Source of the DNA: Pictodentalium vernedei
Taxonomy: Eukaryota; Mollusca; Scaphopoda; Dentaliida; Dentaliidae
Direction: 5' to 3'
Assembly: GCA_031216915.1 (NCBI GenBank)
Contig: CM062289.1
Coordinates: forward strand, 251,529,113-251,593,112
DNA length: 64,000 bases
Part shown: positions 31,728-43,963 of the stretch, piece by piece
Position numbering within the stretch: position 1 is the stretch's first letter
Layout: every line of letters begins with the position of its first letter
Notes under the pieces: model-generated
Told to the model about the DNA's origin: nothing
The model's database searches: none
Seen by the model: the letters and a program-made list of their open reading frames with translations, nothing else
Translations under genes and position numbers: made by a program

Positions 31728-32800
31728 ATTCCCCCGATAGGGAGGCATATTAAATCCGAATTGTCAGTCCGTCCGTCCCCGTCAGTCTGTCCGTCCGTCT
31801 GTCCGACTTCGCCCGTTCGGAACTAGAACTCTGTAATGCTTTGGTGGATTTCCATGAAACTTTTCACAAGTGTAAAGACCAACGGAAGGTCTTTTGCATA
31901 GCAACACCATGCTCGAGTGACAAAGGTCAAGGTCACACGAATGGGAAAACAGTGCTCTCACAAACTGTATTTGTCCGTTCAGAGCCATAATTCTATAATG
32001 CATAGGTGGATTTCTACAAACTTCACAGAAAGGTAAAGACCAATGGAAGGTTTGTTGCATGCTCAAGTGAAAAAGGTCAAGGTCTCAGAAACGTGAAAAC
32101 TTAATTCTTTCATGGTCTCTATCTTATTCTATAATGCTTGGGTGGATTCCCATGAAACTTCGCACTAGGGTAAAGACCAATGGAAGGTCTGTTGCACAGT
32201 AACTCCATGCTCGAGTGACAAAGGCCAAGGTCACAGGAATGTGAAAACCTAATTCTTACACAGAATCGGGTTTTCCATCCTGAACTACCAACACTGCAAA
32301 TTTGAATAATTTCTTGGTATGAAGGTGTCTCAACATAACATGTACAGGCAAAATAACATATATGAGCAACACCTTGCTTGAGTGAGAAGGTCAAGGTCAC
32401 AGGAGTGTGAAAACTTAATTCTCTCACGGAATTGTTTTTTTTCTTCCAGAACTGCTGAAAGACACTGCAACATTAAACTATTTGGTATGAAGCGGTAGCA
32501 ACATAACATATACGGTCATCACCATTCCTGAAAACTTGATTCACTCACAGAATTGGGTTTCTCACCCAGAACTACTGAAAAGACTGCAACTTCAAATAGT
32601 TTTTTCTGTGGAGGTGTAGCAACATAACATTTTCGGGCAATATCATGCCTGGGGGAAAAAGGTCAGCAACACCATACTCGAGTGTCAGAAAGGTCAAGGT
32701 AGCAGGAATGTGAAAACTTAATTCTCCCGAGCGACAAAAGTCCGCAACACCATGCTCAAGTGACCGGAAGGTCATGGTCCAACCTCATTTTGACTTTTAC
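31728..32800. repeat. Pearl-like element with about 160-bp degenerate core repeats
   Basis: TTCCCCCGATAGGGAGGCATA terminus, GTCCGTCCGTCTGTCC microsatellite at about 31765-31800, then repeated ATTCTATAATG..GGTGGATTYC...GTAAAGACCAATGGAAGG and ...GTCAAGGTCACAGGAATGTGAAAAC units. The units degrade to the right. Confidence 0.6.
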
Positions 32801-33595
32801 TGTGTTTCAAGTGACATCCGTATGGTTATAGTTCTGTTGAGAAAGTTCCAACATAGTAGTGGCTGTATTGGCCCTTTGGAAGGAATGTCAATGCAGCTTT
32901 CGGCTGCTATGTTCAGATGTATTTTACTAAATTGGAAACCTTAGTGACTATTGTGAGCACCAAATCCAACACAAAACGTTCCATTCCAGTATTATAGGCC
33001 ATTTGGCCATAGTTCAGGGCATCCGTGGCTGGGCGGTCACCATTGGTTTTGTAAGTCCTAAATTTAAAAAAAAAATCCGGGGGCCAACCGGCCTGGCCTT
33101 TAGAAAAATCCAGGGGAGCCACTATGGCCCTCCTAAATCTGTTACAGGGGAGCTATTCTACACTAATATCAATTATACAAGGTTATTAATATGATAATTG
33201 AGGAGAGCCATTACAGTTTAAGGAGCGCAATTATGGCTCTTCTCAATTTGCCTTTAGGAGAGCCAAGGAGAGCTGAAGCAAACGGCCAGGCCTGGGCCAA
33301 CCCCTACACCCAGACGGGAATTCCCCTTCTATAGCTAGATTTCTCCCCAAACGATGCCTACCGAGTGGACCGTGAGTGCCCGTTCCCCCACGTCGGCATT
33401 TCGGAAAGCATCACTGATAGATGGTTTCCAGCAAACACTGGCGTAGTTAACCATTCTTAGTAAGAGGGATAAGATTATAAAATTTACGACAGAAATTAGC
33501 GAAGTAAGCCTGGTTCAGGTACCAAAAGAGTTGTAACCTCTATATATGCATCTGCAAAAGGTTAACTTCGTTGCCTCTGAATCTTGGTGGTATTT
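32801..33595. other. Unannotated stretch
   Basis: Includes two GGAGAGCCA-type phrases near 33200-33260 and the weak repeat at about 33405-33485. No gene recognised. Confidence 0.3.
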
Positions 33596-33798
33596 CTTTA
33601 GCTCACGTAACTCCAAGCATGCAGGGTGCACAAAAGTAATCACTCTTCGTCCATCCGTTCGTATGGTATTCATGACTTCTTTCTCCAATGCCTCTGGACT
33701 GTATTCAGTGAAATTTGGGGAAAATGTTTGTTTTTAGAATTAAGCCGCTGTTCAATATAGGGAGTGGGTGAAGGAGACCCCTTCCCCTAAAAAAATAT
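33596..33798. repeat. Left terminus of a large tandem-core element
   Basis: TTTAGCTCACGTAACTCC, then TAATCACTCTTCGTCCATCC, then core-like text. Similar terminus text recurs at 37450-37510. The element is interrupted by the MITEs at 33799 and 34090. Confidence 0.45.
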
Positions 33799-34050
33799 TT
33801 AACCCTTTACCTAACGTAACGGCCAAAACCGGCCAGCGCGATTGTCAAAAATCGCCACTTAATTTTCATTATTTTTTTCACTTTTTGTCTCAAAAACATA
33901 GGTTATGACCCCTCGTTGGAACGAGCTCGTCGAGCTCGTTCCAACGAGGGGTCATAACCTATGTTTTTGAGACAAAAAATGAAAAAAATTAGTTATTCAA
34001 GAATTATTTTTGCAAGTGTCGTCTGCTTTTCAGGTTATGTAAAGGGTTAA
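33799..34050. repeat. Intact TTAA MITE with perfect 95-bp palindrome
   Basis: TTAA-CCCTTTACCTAAC at the left and its partner GTTATGTAAAGGG-TTAA at the right give piggyBac-like ends with TTAA target site. Bases 33883-33977 are a perfect palindrome of two 47-bp arms around one T, centred on GAGCTCG-T-CGAGCTC. It is non-coding. At least five relatives are in the window. Confidence 0.85.
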
Positions 34051-34675
34051 ACAAAATATTCTCATGATCCGATGGATGGAATTAGTTAAAGGGACAATAA
34101 GCCGCTAATCTGAAAAAAAACATATGAACTCTCAAATTTTGCTTGTATGTGAAAGAGGATGTTAAAAAACGCTGTGTGCAAAGTGCTGGGCGTCTGAAGC
34201 AACACGAAATTACTTAAGTCTGTGATTAAATTTTCAGAAGATGCGACATTGTGAAGATTTTAATGAAGTTTCCCAATTCAATTGGAAGTAAACAGAATCG
34301 TTTGTTATAATTTCTGATACACATGGATGTAATTCAATACTACACCTCTGCTATTTTCCCAATATTTGGTCGCCATGAACAACTATGCATTATTTTAGCG
34401 ATAATTGTGCATTATCAGATCAAAGACTTCGTATTATTTCAAATGAAGCGCAGCTATTCTAATAAAACCCCCAGAGCGAGTATGGATAACGTCAAACCCA
34501 TATGGGTTTCATAGATTCATACTCTTTCTGAGAGGGCCAATTCAGACGAATATGGAAAATGGTATTGCACATTTGGCAGTTCCGAAATTTCCTTGAGTGA
34601 ATGGAAACAGGCCCTGAATGAAAGACTACTGCATAGTTTTTCGATAAAGCTAGTAAATTCTAGACTTCCTGTTAA

Positions 34676-35945
34676 TTATGCCCCCGAAAAATTTTCGAGG
34701 GGGTGTATAGTCGAGGTCTCCGTCCGTCCGTCCGTCCGTCCGTCCGTCCGTCTGTCCGTCCGTCCGTCCGTCCGTCCGTCCGTCCGTCCGTCTGTCCGTC
34801 CGTCCGTCCGTCCGTCCGTCCGTCCGTCCGTCCGTCCGTCCGTCCGTACGAACATTTTGTATTATAACTCGAGCATCAGTTGTCAAATTTTAATGTTCTT
34901 CAGTATGGTGATAGGGCAGCTTGGGGTAACGGATGCCCTCGTACCTAGCGTTTAGTCTATTCATGTTTGGTAGAGTTATGGCCCCTGTTTGTTTTTGGCC
35001 TCTGTTTCTGACTGAGGTAAATTGTACCGTAGCCTATAGGGCAAAGTGCTGCCCAATTTGTTTTTTCGTTCATTATTTTTCTGTGGCCCAGTGCTTGCAG
35101 GGGAGGTTGCATGACATTTTAACCTCTACATATCAAAATATCCATATAAATATGGATGACATAAGAATTATAGTGATTTTGGTTCCAGACCATTTAAAAT
35201 TGTATCACAGCACCAATCGATTTAAAATTTTATTTGCTTATTACTAATGTCAAAATACAGGTCAAGTTCGATTTGGAGGTTCACTCCGACCATTATTGCA
35301 AGAGTTATGCCTCTTTTTGAATTAAAAAATCACAAATTCCCCAATTTCAGCTTTATTCTTACTGTCCAGTGCCTATAGGGGAAGTGCTGCCCGATTTTTT
35401 TTTAGTCCACTATATTTGTACTGCCCAGTGCTTGCAGGGCAGGTGTCATTTTAAACTACATATCAATATAACCATATAAATATGGATGCCAATTTCAGCT
35501 TTATTCTTACTGGCCAGCGCCTATGGGGGAAGTGCTGCCCAATTTTTTTTAGTCCACTATTTCTGTGCTGCCCAGTGCTTGGTGGGGAGGTTGCATGTCA
35601 TTTTAACCTACTACATATTGATATAACCATATAAATATGGATGCCAATTTCAGCTTTATTCTTACTGGCCAGTGTCTTATAGGGGAAGTGATGCCCAATT
35701 TTTTTTTAGTCCACTATCCCAATTTTTTATAGTCCACTATTTCTGGACTGCCCAGTGTTTGCAGGGCAGGTTTGCATGTCATTTTAACCTACTACATATC
35801 GATATAAATATGGATGACACAAGAATCATAGTGTTTTTTAATTCCGTTCATTCAAAGTTGTTTGGATGAACCAATTCTCTTCAAACAGTCAGAAGTTATT
35901 TATTTACATGCAAGTCCGACTTTACTACCTTCGGGGGCATCAGCA
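34676..35945. repeat. Pearl-like element with GTCC microsatellite and about 155-bp core repeats
   Basis: Terminal hairpin TTATGCCCCCGAAAAATTTTCGAGGGGGT, then (GTCC)n, then four or five units sharing CATATAAATATGGATG (35143, 35473, 35628 and a decayed unit near 35800) and GGGAAGTGCTGCCCAATTTTT. It ends TTCGGGGGCATCA near 35943. Order and ends fit bivalve pearl/Helentron-type elements. Confidence 0.7.
34717..34852 (+). repeat. (CCGT/GTCC)n microsatellite
   Basis: About 135 bp of CCGT repeats with two TCTGTC interruptions. The long open frames on both strands here are repeat artefacts. Confidence 0.95.
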
Positions 35946-36095
35946 CACGCGTTAGCGTTGCTCTTGTTCATTTACCCGATACGAGCGCGTTCATACGAAT
36001 GATATATGAAACATAAGGGCACCTTTACATAACGAACACTCTGATTTTCTCAATAGTTTAACATATTTTTTTCAATTTCGCGGCTTATTGTCCCT

Positions 36096-39000
36096 CTGTT
36101 CAATGGAGTTTGAGGGGTAAATGTCCAGTTGTGGGAAGGGGAAGATTTTTGGCCCCGCTCAAAATCTAGTTTAAGAACCGAAGGTTCTACTTGAAGTCAA
36201 TTTGATATGCGATAGGATTGGGTCATACGTACCTGATTCACGTGAAACAAAATTATGCCGCATCCCCGTGGAAACTCCGGAAGTTGAAAATATAAAATGG
36301 TTCAAACGCCCAAATTTCCAAAACCACAAGGAGCAAACAGTGAATGGTGATTTAGTATGCCGCGTCCTTGGGACCAGTAGAATAGAATAAGCCCAAAAAG
36401 CCGCAATCGGTTTTGTCATGGGGTAGCCACCATACAGGGCGCCTAGTTTAACACTACCGGAAACTAGAAAATGCTGAGTCACTCTCTATCTAATGGACCG
36501 TTGGCTTCAGTCTTCTTCAGAACCACTTATTCAAATGTAAACTAACTTGGCATTCGTGGTCTTGAGGGAGTATATGCTTTCCTTTTTTTAAAAAAAAGGG
36601 TTGTGTTGTGGGAGGCGATAATGTATAAAAGCCTAGATTTCCTTAAAACTCCACTTCTCATGAACCACCAGTAAGAATGTTTTTATATGTGGTATAAAAG
36701 TTCCTTCAGTGGGGAAGATAATATTTGTTCAAAGAAAGTCAGTATTTAAGTTCGCCATGGGAGAATCCCGATTTTAGACACCACGGTAATTTTTTTTTAT
36801 TTTCAGAACCCATGAATGGATTTGAACCAAATTTGGTATGCGGTTCAATGGATCATGCATAATTGATTTCTATAAAAAAAAATAAACTTTCCCACATCCC
36901 AAGGACACTACACGAGCTAAATATAGAAAAATGTTCAAATGCCCACGTTTCCAAAACAGCACGGAACAAAAGAATTGTTGTTTGGTAAGAGCCTTCCTTC
37001 AAACCTGTTGTATCAAACTGACCAATAAATGCTATCAGTTGTGTCATGGGGTACTGTGTGGGATTCCCGTTTTAACACTGTTTGGCAATAGCGAAACTGC
37101 GAGTCACTCTTTTTTGTGAGCCACCGGCTTCCGTTTGCTTTTTTTAGCACCACAGTATCAAATGTAAACAAACTTTGCACATTTTATCCTGTTTTTTACC
37201 AAAAAAGTTATTGCTTTCATTGGAAACGCGGTAGTGCCAAAAAGGCCTAAGCTTCTTTAAAAATCTCTTATACTGTCAGTAAGAATGTTAATGGTGCATC
37301 CTTGTATAATCAAACTAGTGAAAAATCCTGAACACTAAAGGGTTCGCCGCGATCCCAAATATGAACATCGTCTTGGCTGGGTGCAATGATCTCGATTAAC
37401 ACATAGTGGTGATAACATGTACGTGCCATTAAACATCTTATACCAGGATTATTTGCTCACCTGACTGAAAGTCCGGGTAAGTTATAGTGATCACTCTCTG
37501 TACGTTGTCCGTAAACATGCTGCTCGCGACTTCTCTCCAAACCCACTGAACCGATTTCAGTTAAAGTGGAGGTAATTGTTTGTTCTGACATCGCATTTTG
37601 TTTATGTTAAAATGAAACTGCCCTGCCCCGCAAGTGGGGGGGGGGGGGGGGGGGGATGCTCCTCCATAATTTTACAAAAATCTTCTGCTCATGAACCGAT
37701 GGTTTCAATGACTCGATATTTGGTAGTGAGCGCCCTTTTGACGTGCAGAATCAAATTTGTTCAAAGGAAGTTCGTGAGACAATATTTGCCTTTTGTGATG
37801 GGAGAGGCAAGATTTTTAGCCTCGCCCAAAATTTTTATTTTCTGAATTGAAGAGCCGATTTGAACCAAATTTAGTATGTGGTATTATTGAGTCATAAGTA
37901 CTTGATTAATGCCAACATTTTTCCTGCATCCCCGTGGGATCCCAACACACACACACACTTCTTATTTGGGCTCAATACAAGAGCCCAAATTTTAATTTGG
38001 TGCAATATGAGAAATACTCTTTAGATAACCTTCTTTCGAGAACCACTAGTCATAATATTTTGATATTCGGAATACAACATTGTTACGTGGGTCACATTCA
38101 TGTTTGTTCAAATCAAGTCCCTCCGTTAATCTTTGGGTTCCCCTTTGGGCCCAAATTTTAACTTAGTGCAGTTTGAGTGACAATCTTTCAAAATCTTCTT
38201 CAGATTCGCCACTCAGATTCTTATGATATTTAGTATACAGCATCCTTAGGGGGTCAGGTCTAAGTTGGTCAAACCTAGTCTCTGGGCTAATATTGTGCTT
38301 CCTATTGGAACCTAAATTTGAACTTAGACCAATATGAGGAAAAATCTTTAAAAACTCTTTTTCTCCAGAACCACTAGTCAGAAACTTTTGATATATTGTA
38401 TACAGAATCCTTACAAGGGCTGGATTCAGTTTGTTGAAATCAAGTTCATCGGTTAATAATTGGGCTCTCTGTGGGAACTCGAATTTTAACTAAGTGCAAT
38501 ATGGAAAATAATCTTTAAAAATTTTATTCAGATCCATCTGTCTGAGTCTTCTAATATTTGGTATACACTATACAGCATCCTTACGGAGGTCAGATAAAGT
38601 TTGTTCAAAGCAAGTCCCTTGATTAAATTCTGGGCGCCCTGTTAGAGCTCGAATTTTTACTTGGTACAATATGAGGAATATTCTTTAAAATATTCTTCTC
38701 ATGAACCCCAAGCAGAATCTTTTCATATTTTGTATGCGTCAACCTTATGGGAGTCAGGTTTAAGTTTGTTAAAATCGAGTCCCTGAATTAATATTTGAGC
38801 ACCTTATTGGAGCCCGACTTTTAACACAGTCCAGCATGACAAATAATCTTTAAACATTTTCTTCTCAAAAGCCACTAGTCAGAATCTCTTGATATGTGGT
38901 ATACAGCATCCTTACAGGGGTTAGATTCAAGTTGGTTCAAATCAGGCAGGTACCTTGATTAATATTTGGGCATTGGAACCCGAAGTTTTACTTTGTGCAA

Positions 39001-40100
39001 TGTGAGGAATATTATTTAAAAGTCTTCTCATGAACCCCCAGTCAAATCTTCTCGAGGACCCCCCACACCTGTATCAAGCTTTTGATACGTAGCACACACC
39101 ATCCTTAGGGTGTCAGATTCAAGTTTGTTCAAATCAAGTCCCTGGGTTGATATTTAGGCTCCCTATTAGAGCCCGAATTTTTACTTTAAAAGTCTGCTTC
39201 TTGAGATAAGCTAGTCAGTATCTTTTGATATTTGATACACAGCATCCTTGAAAATGTGGGATTAAATTTGTTCAAATAACGTCCCTGGGCTGATATTTGT
39301 GTTCCCTGCAGAGGCCCAAATTTTAACTTAGTGCTATATTGGAAATATTCTCAAAATGTCCTCAGAGTAGGCCTTTAAATTCATTTATTATGGCCACACC
39401 CTTTTGTCCTAATTTGGACACATTAAAACCAGAAATAATAGCCTTATCCTGTTATGTTTTATTGCCATGCCTTTCTTTGTGTTTCTATGGACATATTATG
39501 ATGGAAGTTATTCTCAAATGCAGAAGAAGCAGAGAGAATTTATATAGTTTTTTTGCTGTCACAACTTCTGTAATTTGGATACACCTACAAACGGTCTGAA
39601 ATTGGGGTAATCTAAAGGCCTGCCAAGAACCACCAGTCAGAATCTTTTGATATTTGATATACCTCATCCTTAGGTGGGGTGGGGGATTTGGGTTTTTTTT
39701 TAAATAAAGTCCATGGACTAATATCTGTGTTCCCCGGTGGGAGCCCTAATTTAACTTTGTGCGAAAGAGAAATATTCTTTAAAATCTTATTGAGAACCAC
39801 CATTCATAATGTTTTGATATTTGGTATACAACACCCTAGTCAGCCTCATATTCAAGTTTGTTCAAGTCAAGTCATTGGGGTCATATTTGAGCGCCATATG
39901 GGGCCCAAATTTTAACTTAGTGTAATATGACGAATAATCTTTAAAAATCTCCTTCTTCAGATCCACCATTCAGAATCTATTGACATTTGGTATTGGGCCG
40001 TATTTGGGCCTTATGGGGCGAACGGGAGGGAATGGGTCAGATTCAGGTTTATTCAAGTTAAATCCCCATGTTGATATTTAGGCTCCTTTAGTTTTGCATC
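36096..40100. repeat. Long degenerate tandem array, unit about 165-175 bp
   Basis: Units contain CCACTAGTCAGAATCTTTTGATATTTGGTATACAGCATCCTTA..GGTCAG..TTCAAGTTTGTTCAAATCAAGTCCCTGGG..ATATTTGGGCTCCC..TTTTAACTTAGTGCAATATG in variants. Spacing is near 165-175 bp between successive copies from about 38050 to 39970; the part before 37450 is more decayed. Probable core of a large pearl/Helentron-like element continuing from 33596. Confidence 0.6.
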
Positions 40101-40489
40101 ACGGAAATCTGGGCATTATTTCAGTGGTAGTATCCCAAATCCAGAAAAACATCATCTGACGTGGCCAACAGAGGTATAAATAATTAAATGACTTCATTCC
40201 TCCGAGGTGTTAACAAGCCATAGATGATATCTAAATCCTTCTTTAAGGTGCTATATAAGTAATAAAATTTTGTTTATTTTGAAATTCCCACCTCAGGTAT
40301 TCCTAAAATTCAAATTAAATATACACAAATTATACATCAAAATGAAGGTTGAGATGTATAAAACACGAAACACATGTGTGATCAACTCCTAGAATTGACA
40401 GCAAGCACAACCGGTTCCTGGAAGTCTGCTACCGTATTCGTACCAGAACTGATAATAAAATAATATTTCACGAGAACAACTTGGAGTCT
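40101..40489. other. Unannotated stretch
   Basis: No gene or repeat recognised. Confidence 0.3.
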
Positions 40490-41350
40490 CACTTAGGGAA
40501 GCTCACTTATGGAATCCCTTTTTAGGATATGTCTGTGGTTACAGAATCCCTTTCTCGTCGCATGTGCCGCATGTGTGGTGCGCATATTGTGCATTTTCAC
40601 ACAAGTACATATCTGCACATCTGAGAGGTGTGTACATCTGCGTACAATGTATACACACTGTGACACATTGTGCATTAGCTCACAAGCACATTCCACCAAA
40701 CATCAGTCCCATGTTCCGTGGAATCCTTTCCTGGTGTCCTACTATGCTTGTAGTATCCCCTTTTCATCGCACTGTGCACTATCACACAAGCACATCTCGG
40801 TTCACTCAACAGACCGCTTCTTACATGTAAGGTACCCTCGCATACACCAGGTCAGGTAATTGTATAGACTGAGGCAGGTTTTAAGAATGGAGTGATCTGA
40901 TTGAACTCATTAAAATCTTGGCTGAGGGCAGAGATTGGAACAGTATCAGACATGGCTAACAAGCCCATAGTGGTGCCACAGGTCAGAAGTGATGGTTCAA
41001 TGCTGATCACAGTACAGATGGTTATGGCTATGGACAGGTCATCTGTAGTGACATTGGAGATATGAATGTTTTGGGTGGTCCAGGCGAAAATGGGTTGACC
41101 AGATATCCCCAGATAAGTATCATCCACAAGGTACCCTCCAACAGGTATTCTCTAAAAGGTATCCTCCAAGAATACATAACCATGCCATAGGTATCCTCAA
41201 ATAACCTTATTTGCCTATGCACTGTATGTGCTGTGCGCATATTGTGTATTTTCACACAGGCACATATCGGCACAACAAGCATGCGATGTGATCACGTTGT
41301 TACACATTATGTACTATCATATAGACACATCTAGGAAGTCATAACATAGG
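40490..41350. repeat. Low-order repeats with GCGCATATTGTGxATTTTCACAC
   Basis: GTGCGCATATTGTGCATTTTCACAC near 40578 recurs near 41230. Related CACTATCACACAAGCACATCTC phrases occur near 40770 and 41320, and AAGGTACCCTC near 40830 and 41130. Family unknown. Confidence 0.45.
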
Positions 41351-42402
41351 CAAACAGGGCAAGGAATTGAGAGAATAAGTACATGAATAAGCCGAAACCG
41401 ATATTTCTGGAAGAATCTGAACCAGTACAGACACTCTTGTATAAAAGGATAACACCTGCAAAGTCCTATAACACTATCTGCCACTATCATAACGGGGATA
41501 TCAGGGGCCTTAAGCAATAGAACGATATCCCTCTAGTCCCATCAGCCAACTTGCTACTGTTATAAACCGTAAATGGTGGCTTAGCCAAGTTCCGTTTCGG
41601 TGATTTTTTTGTCGTTTTGGGGTAATTTTGGGTAGATGTTTGGTTGTTTGTGGTAATTACACATACTCATATACAATCGAATGTCCCCATAGAACACACT
41701 CTCACTCTCGTTATATTAGAAGTCTGTATGAGGCCTAGAGACATATATGCTACTCTTATAATGAGGATTGTCCGAGAGTTTGAGGATTCTGGAGTTTTAA
41801 GGAAATTGTCGGGTTTTGTGGTAGTTAGATATACTCCCGTTAGATACACAACCTCTGAATACAGCCGTCTCATTATAGGGTTTGGGTCACGTGGTGGTCG
41901 CTCACGTTGGCTGCCATGGCAATCCAACAACAAGTAACTGGGTCACGTGGTCGGCCACCAAGGTCATCCAGAACAAGCCCGTCCGGGTACATGACATAAT
42001 ATTTCTAATGTTCATAGTTAATATTCACAATCCTTCATTATCCAACATAAGGGGGTGGGCGGAATGGAAAAAATCGCATGGATAGGCTGTGGGTAGGAAG
42101 AAATCCTGGGTTTTTTGTTTGTTTTTTGTTTTTTTTTTTTTGGTTTGTTTGCTTGTTTTTTTATTTTTTTAAACTTTGCTCACGATTCAAAGTAAATAAA
42201 TAAATGAAAAATTAATCCATGTTTTCCAGAAAAAAAATAAGCGCTCCACTGGTGTATTATATAGCACGATACACATGCCAATAAGCTAATTCCAGTGGAA
42301 ACCATAATTATTCGGTTTGCACAATAATAACAATGACATTTCCATACTTGCTACATGTATATATTAAAATGAGTTTTCTGAAATAAAAACATTCTTTTCT
42401 AT
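41351..42402. other. Unannotated, T-rich run included
   Basis: TGGTTTGTTTG/T-rich low complexity at 42100-42175. AAGTAACTGGGTCACGTGGTC and TTTGGGTCACGTGGTGG repeat near 41885 and 41935. No gene recognised. Confidence 0.3.
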
Positions 42403-42408
42403 TTTATT
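42403..42408 (-). promoter_or_regulatory. Candidate poly(A) signal of minus-strand exon
   Basis: AATAAA directly after the stop codon on the minus strand. Plausible only if the 42409-42503 exon is real. Confidence 0.3.
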
Positions 42409-42503
42409 TTACTCACAAAATTTATAGATTGGTATCAAACCACCCAGCATTGACACTTGCATAATCACTTTGACCTTCTCCGGCTCGATTTCCACCTCGA
42501 TAT
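42409..42503 (-). CDS. Candidate terminal exon of an unidentified gene
   Basis: The minus strand shows a pyrimidine tract (TCTCCTCTTCTTTTCC) and CACACACAG acceptor, then 30 codons after two carried-over bases to TAA. The peptide begins IEVEIEPEKVKV and ends LIPIYKFCE, which reads like real protein but is not a family I can name. AATAAA follows at once. Upstream exons would lie at higher coordinates, crossing the plus-strand exon at 42656, and none were identified. Confidence 0.4.
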
Positions 42504-42530
42504 CTGTGTGTGGAAAAGAAGAGGAGATGC

Positions 42531-42540
42531 GGATTGGTGG
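42531..42540 (-). promoter_or_regulatory. Inverted CCAAT box
   Basis: GGATTGGTGG contains ATTGG, 120 bp upstream of the 42656 ATG. Common in divergent promoters; function not shown. Confidence 0.3.
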
Positions 42541-42655
42541 CCTTATCCAGAAATAGTTGACTCAATTTAAATCATCCTTAAGTGCGTTTTTGTCCATGTT
42601 TCTCCGGGTTCGAAACCATTGAAAGGAGTACACTCATTTTGAGCCAACTGTTGCG

Positions 42656-42770
42656 ATGAATGTGAAAGTTTGTTGTCGGCTTGTATTTTTAGCTGCTTTT
42701 TGTATCAATTTGCCCACAGTTCATTCATTTATAGAAGGCCTTTATTGTGGAAGAGACAACTGTTATGATA
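42656..42770 (+). CDS. DNAJC25: DNAJC25-like protein, first exon
   Basis: ATG at 42656 (G at -3) opens a 38-codon frame. It has a hydrophobic signal-like segment (LVFLAAFCINL, residues 9-19) and then FIEGLYCGRDNCYD, close to the lumenal start of DNAJC25, an ER membrane DnaJ protein whose J domain begins just after this point. The frame meets GTATGC at 42771, a workable splice donor. The J-domain exon was not found downstream, so intron 1 would reach past the window edge. An inverted CCAAT box lies near 42533. The identity rests on about 14 residues. Confidence 0.6.
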
Positions 42771-43320
42771 GTATGCAGAAATAATTGATAATCACCAGAT
42801 CTTTTGAAATTTCTTCTGTGATGTTGCCTAATTTCGATGACAATTATTGCCTATTTTTTCAAATTGCACTTATCTTGGAAACGTGGCACTTTGACGTTTT
42901 CTCAAATCTCCCAAGACACGATCAATTCACAAGTAACAATTATTTTACCGATAATATTGGCTTATAGTAATAGATCTCAAGTCTGTTTGAATATCTATTA
43001 TTGTCCAGGGTGTTTTTAGAATATTATTAAATAAATGCTGAAGTTTTGGCATGCATGAATAAAGTTGACTTGAAGAGGAAATTCCGCAATTTACGTTAAG
43101 AAAATACCCATCTCCATGCTTTTTTATTTCTTACTATTCACTAACATGTTTCCAAAGTAATTTGTGGAAAAAAAGTTGTGTTTAATCCCTTTTAAAATTT
43201 TATTTGACCATTTCAGGGCATTGACAACTCCACACACATTCCTCGGGTTCAGGTAATGAGGTATGACAAATGACCCAAATGGATTGGAACATTCCAAAGT
43301 GGACCAAACTATTGTAGTGT
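42771..43320. other. Intron-like or unannotated stretch
   Basis: Follows the 42770 donor. AT-rich, with no J-domain coding sequence recognised. Confidence 0.35.
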
Positions 43321-43580
43321 TTAACTCTTTCAACACAAGAGGCAGTTTTTCCAGTCCAGGAACACAATACCCGGTACATCATAATTTCATTAAGTAGGAT
43401 GACTACTAAGTGAATGAATGTGTGTGGTAGAACAATTAATATTTTCAACGTCCAGCCTGAAGGCTGCACGTTGAAAATATTAATTGTTCTACGGTTCTAC
43501 CTCCAAATAATGGATATGAACTCTTCCAATTTCTGCCATTTAACTGGCATAGAAGATACCAACAGTGTTGAAAGGGTTAA
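43321..43580. repeat. TTAA MITE, hairpin-core family B, copy 1
   Basis: TTAACTCTTTCAACAC at the left and GTGTTGAAAGGGTTAA at the right are inverted ends with TTAA. A near-perfect hairpin runs 43430-43494 (AGAACAATTAATATTTTCAA and its partner). Shares internal text with 60664-60902. Confidence 0.8.
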
Positions 43581-43955
43581 CATGAAAGGGTCTATAGGGC
43601 CAATGGCAAAACATAATCTGTAAACAACAAACCATCAAAGTGATTCACTAAAGGCAGGCAACAAGGGAACTTTTGCCTCTGGAAAGATGGGCTGGCATTA
43701 GTCAGACTTGGCTCCTATAGGGCATTATATAGTTTGGGGTTAGTTTGCCCTTTGGATTCAACACTCTGAATCCTAGTGCAATTATGAATTGCTTATGTAA
43801 AAGTGCTACCAACTACCTTAGTTATCAGAACAAAGGAGCTTATCCCCATGCTATGTGATCAAAAAAGTGAGAAATTGATATGAAAACCTGTTGCTTGCTT
43901 CATCAATCCTGAAATATTGACATTTTTCTCTGGAACCATTGTTTCAAGAAGAAGG
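43581..43955. other. Unannotated stretch
   Basis: No gene or repeat recognised. Confidence 0.3.
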
Positions 43956-43963
43956 TGCACTGC

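Larger units (their letters stand above)
34090..36095. repeat. Element with AGGGACAATAAGCCGC inverted ends
   Basis: AGGGACAATAAGCCGCTAAT at 34090 pairs with its reverse complement at 36063-36095; both continue into A-rich sequence. A pearl-like element occupies 34676-35945, so most of the interior is a nested insertion. Confidence 0.65.

Noticed and set aside
34593..34955. Long open frames across the CCGT microsatellite
   Set aside because: A tetranucleotide repeat leaves all frames open and gives a low-complexity Arg/Pro/Ser-type peptide. Not a gene.
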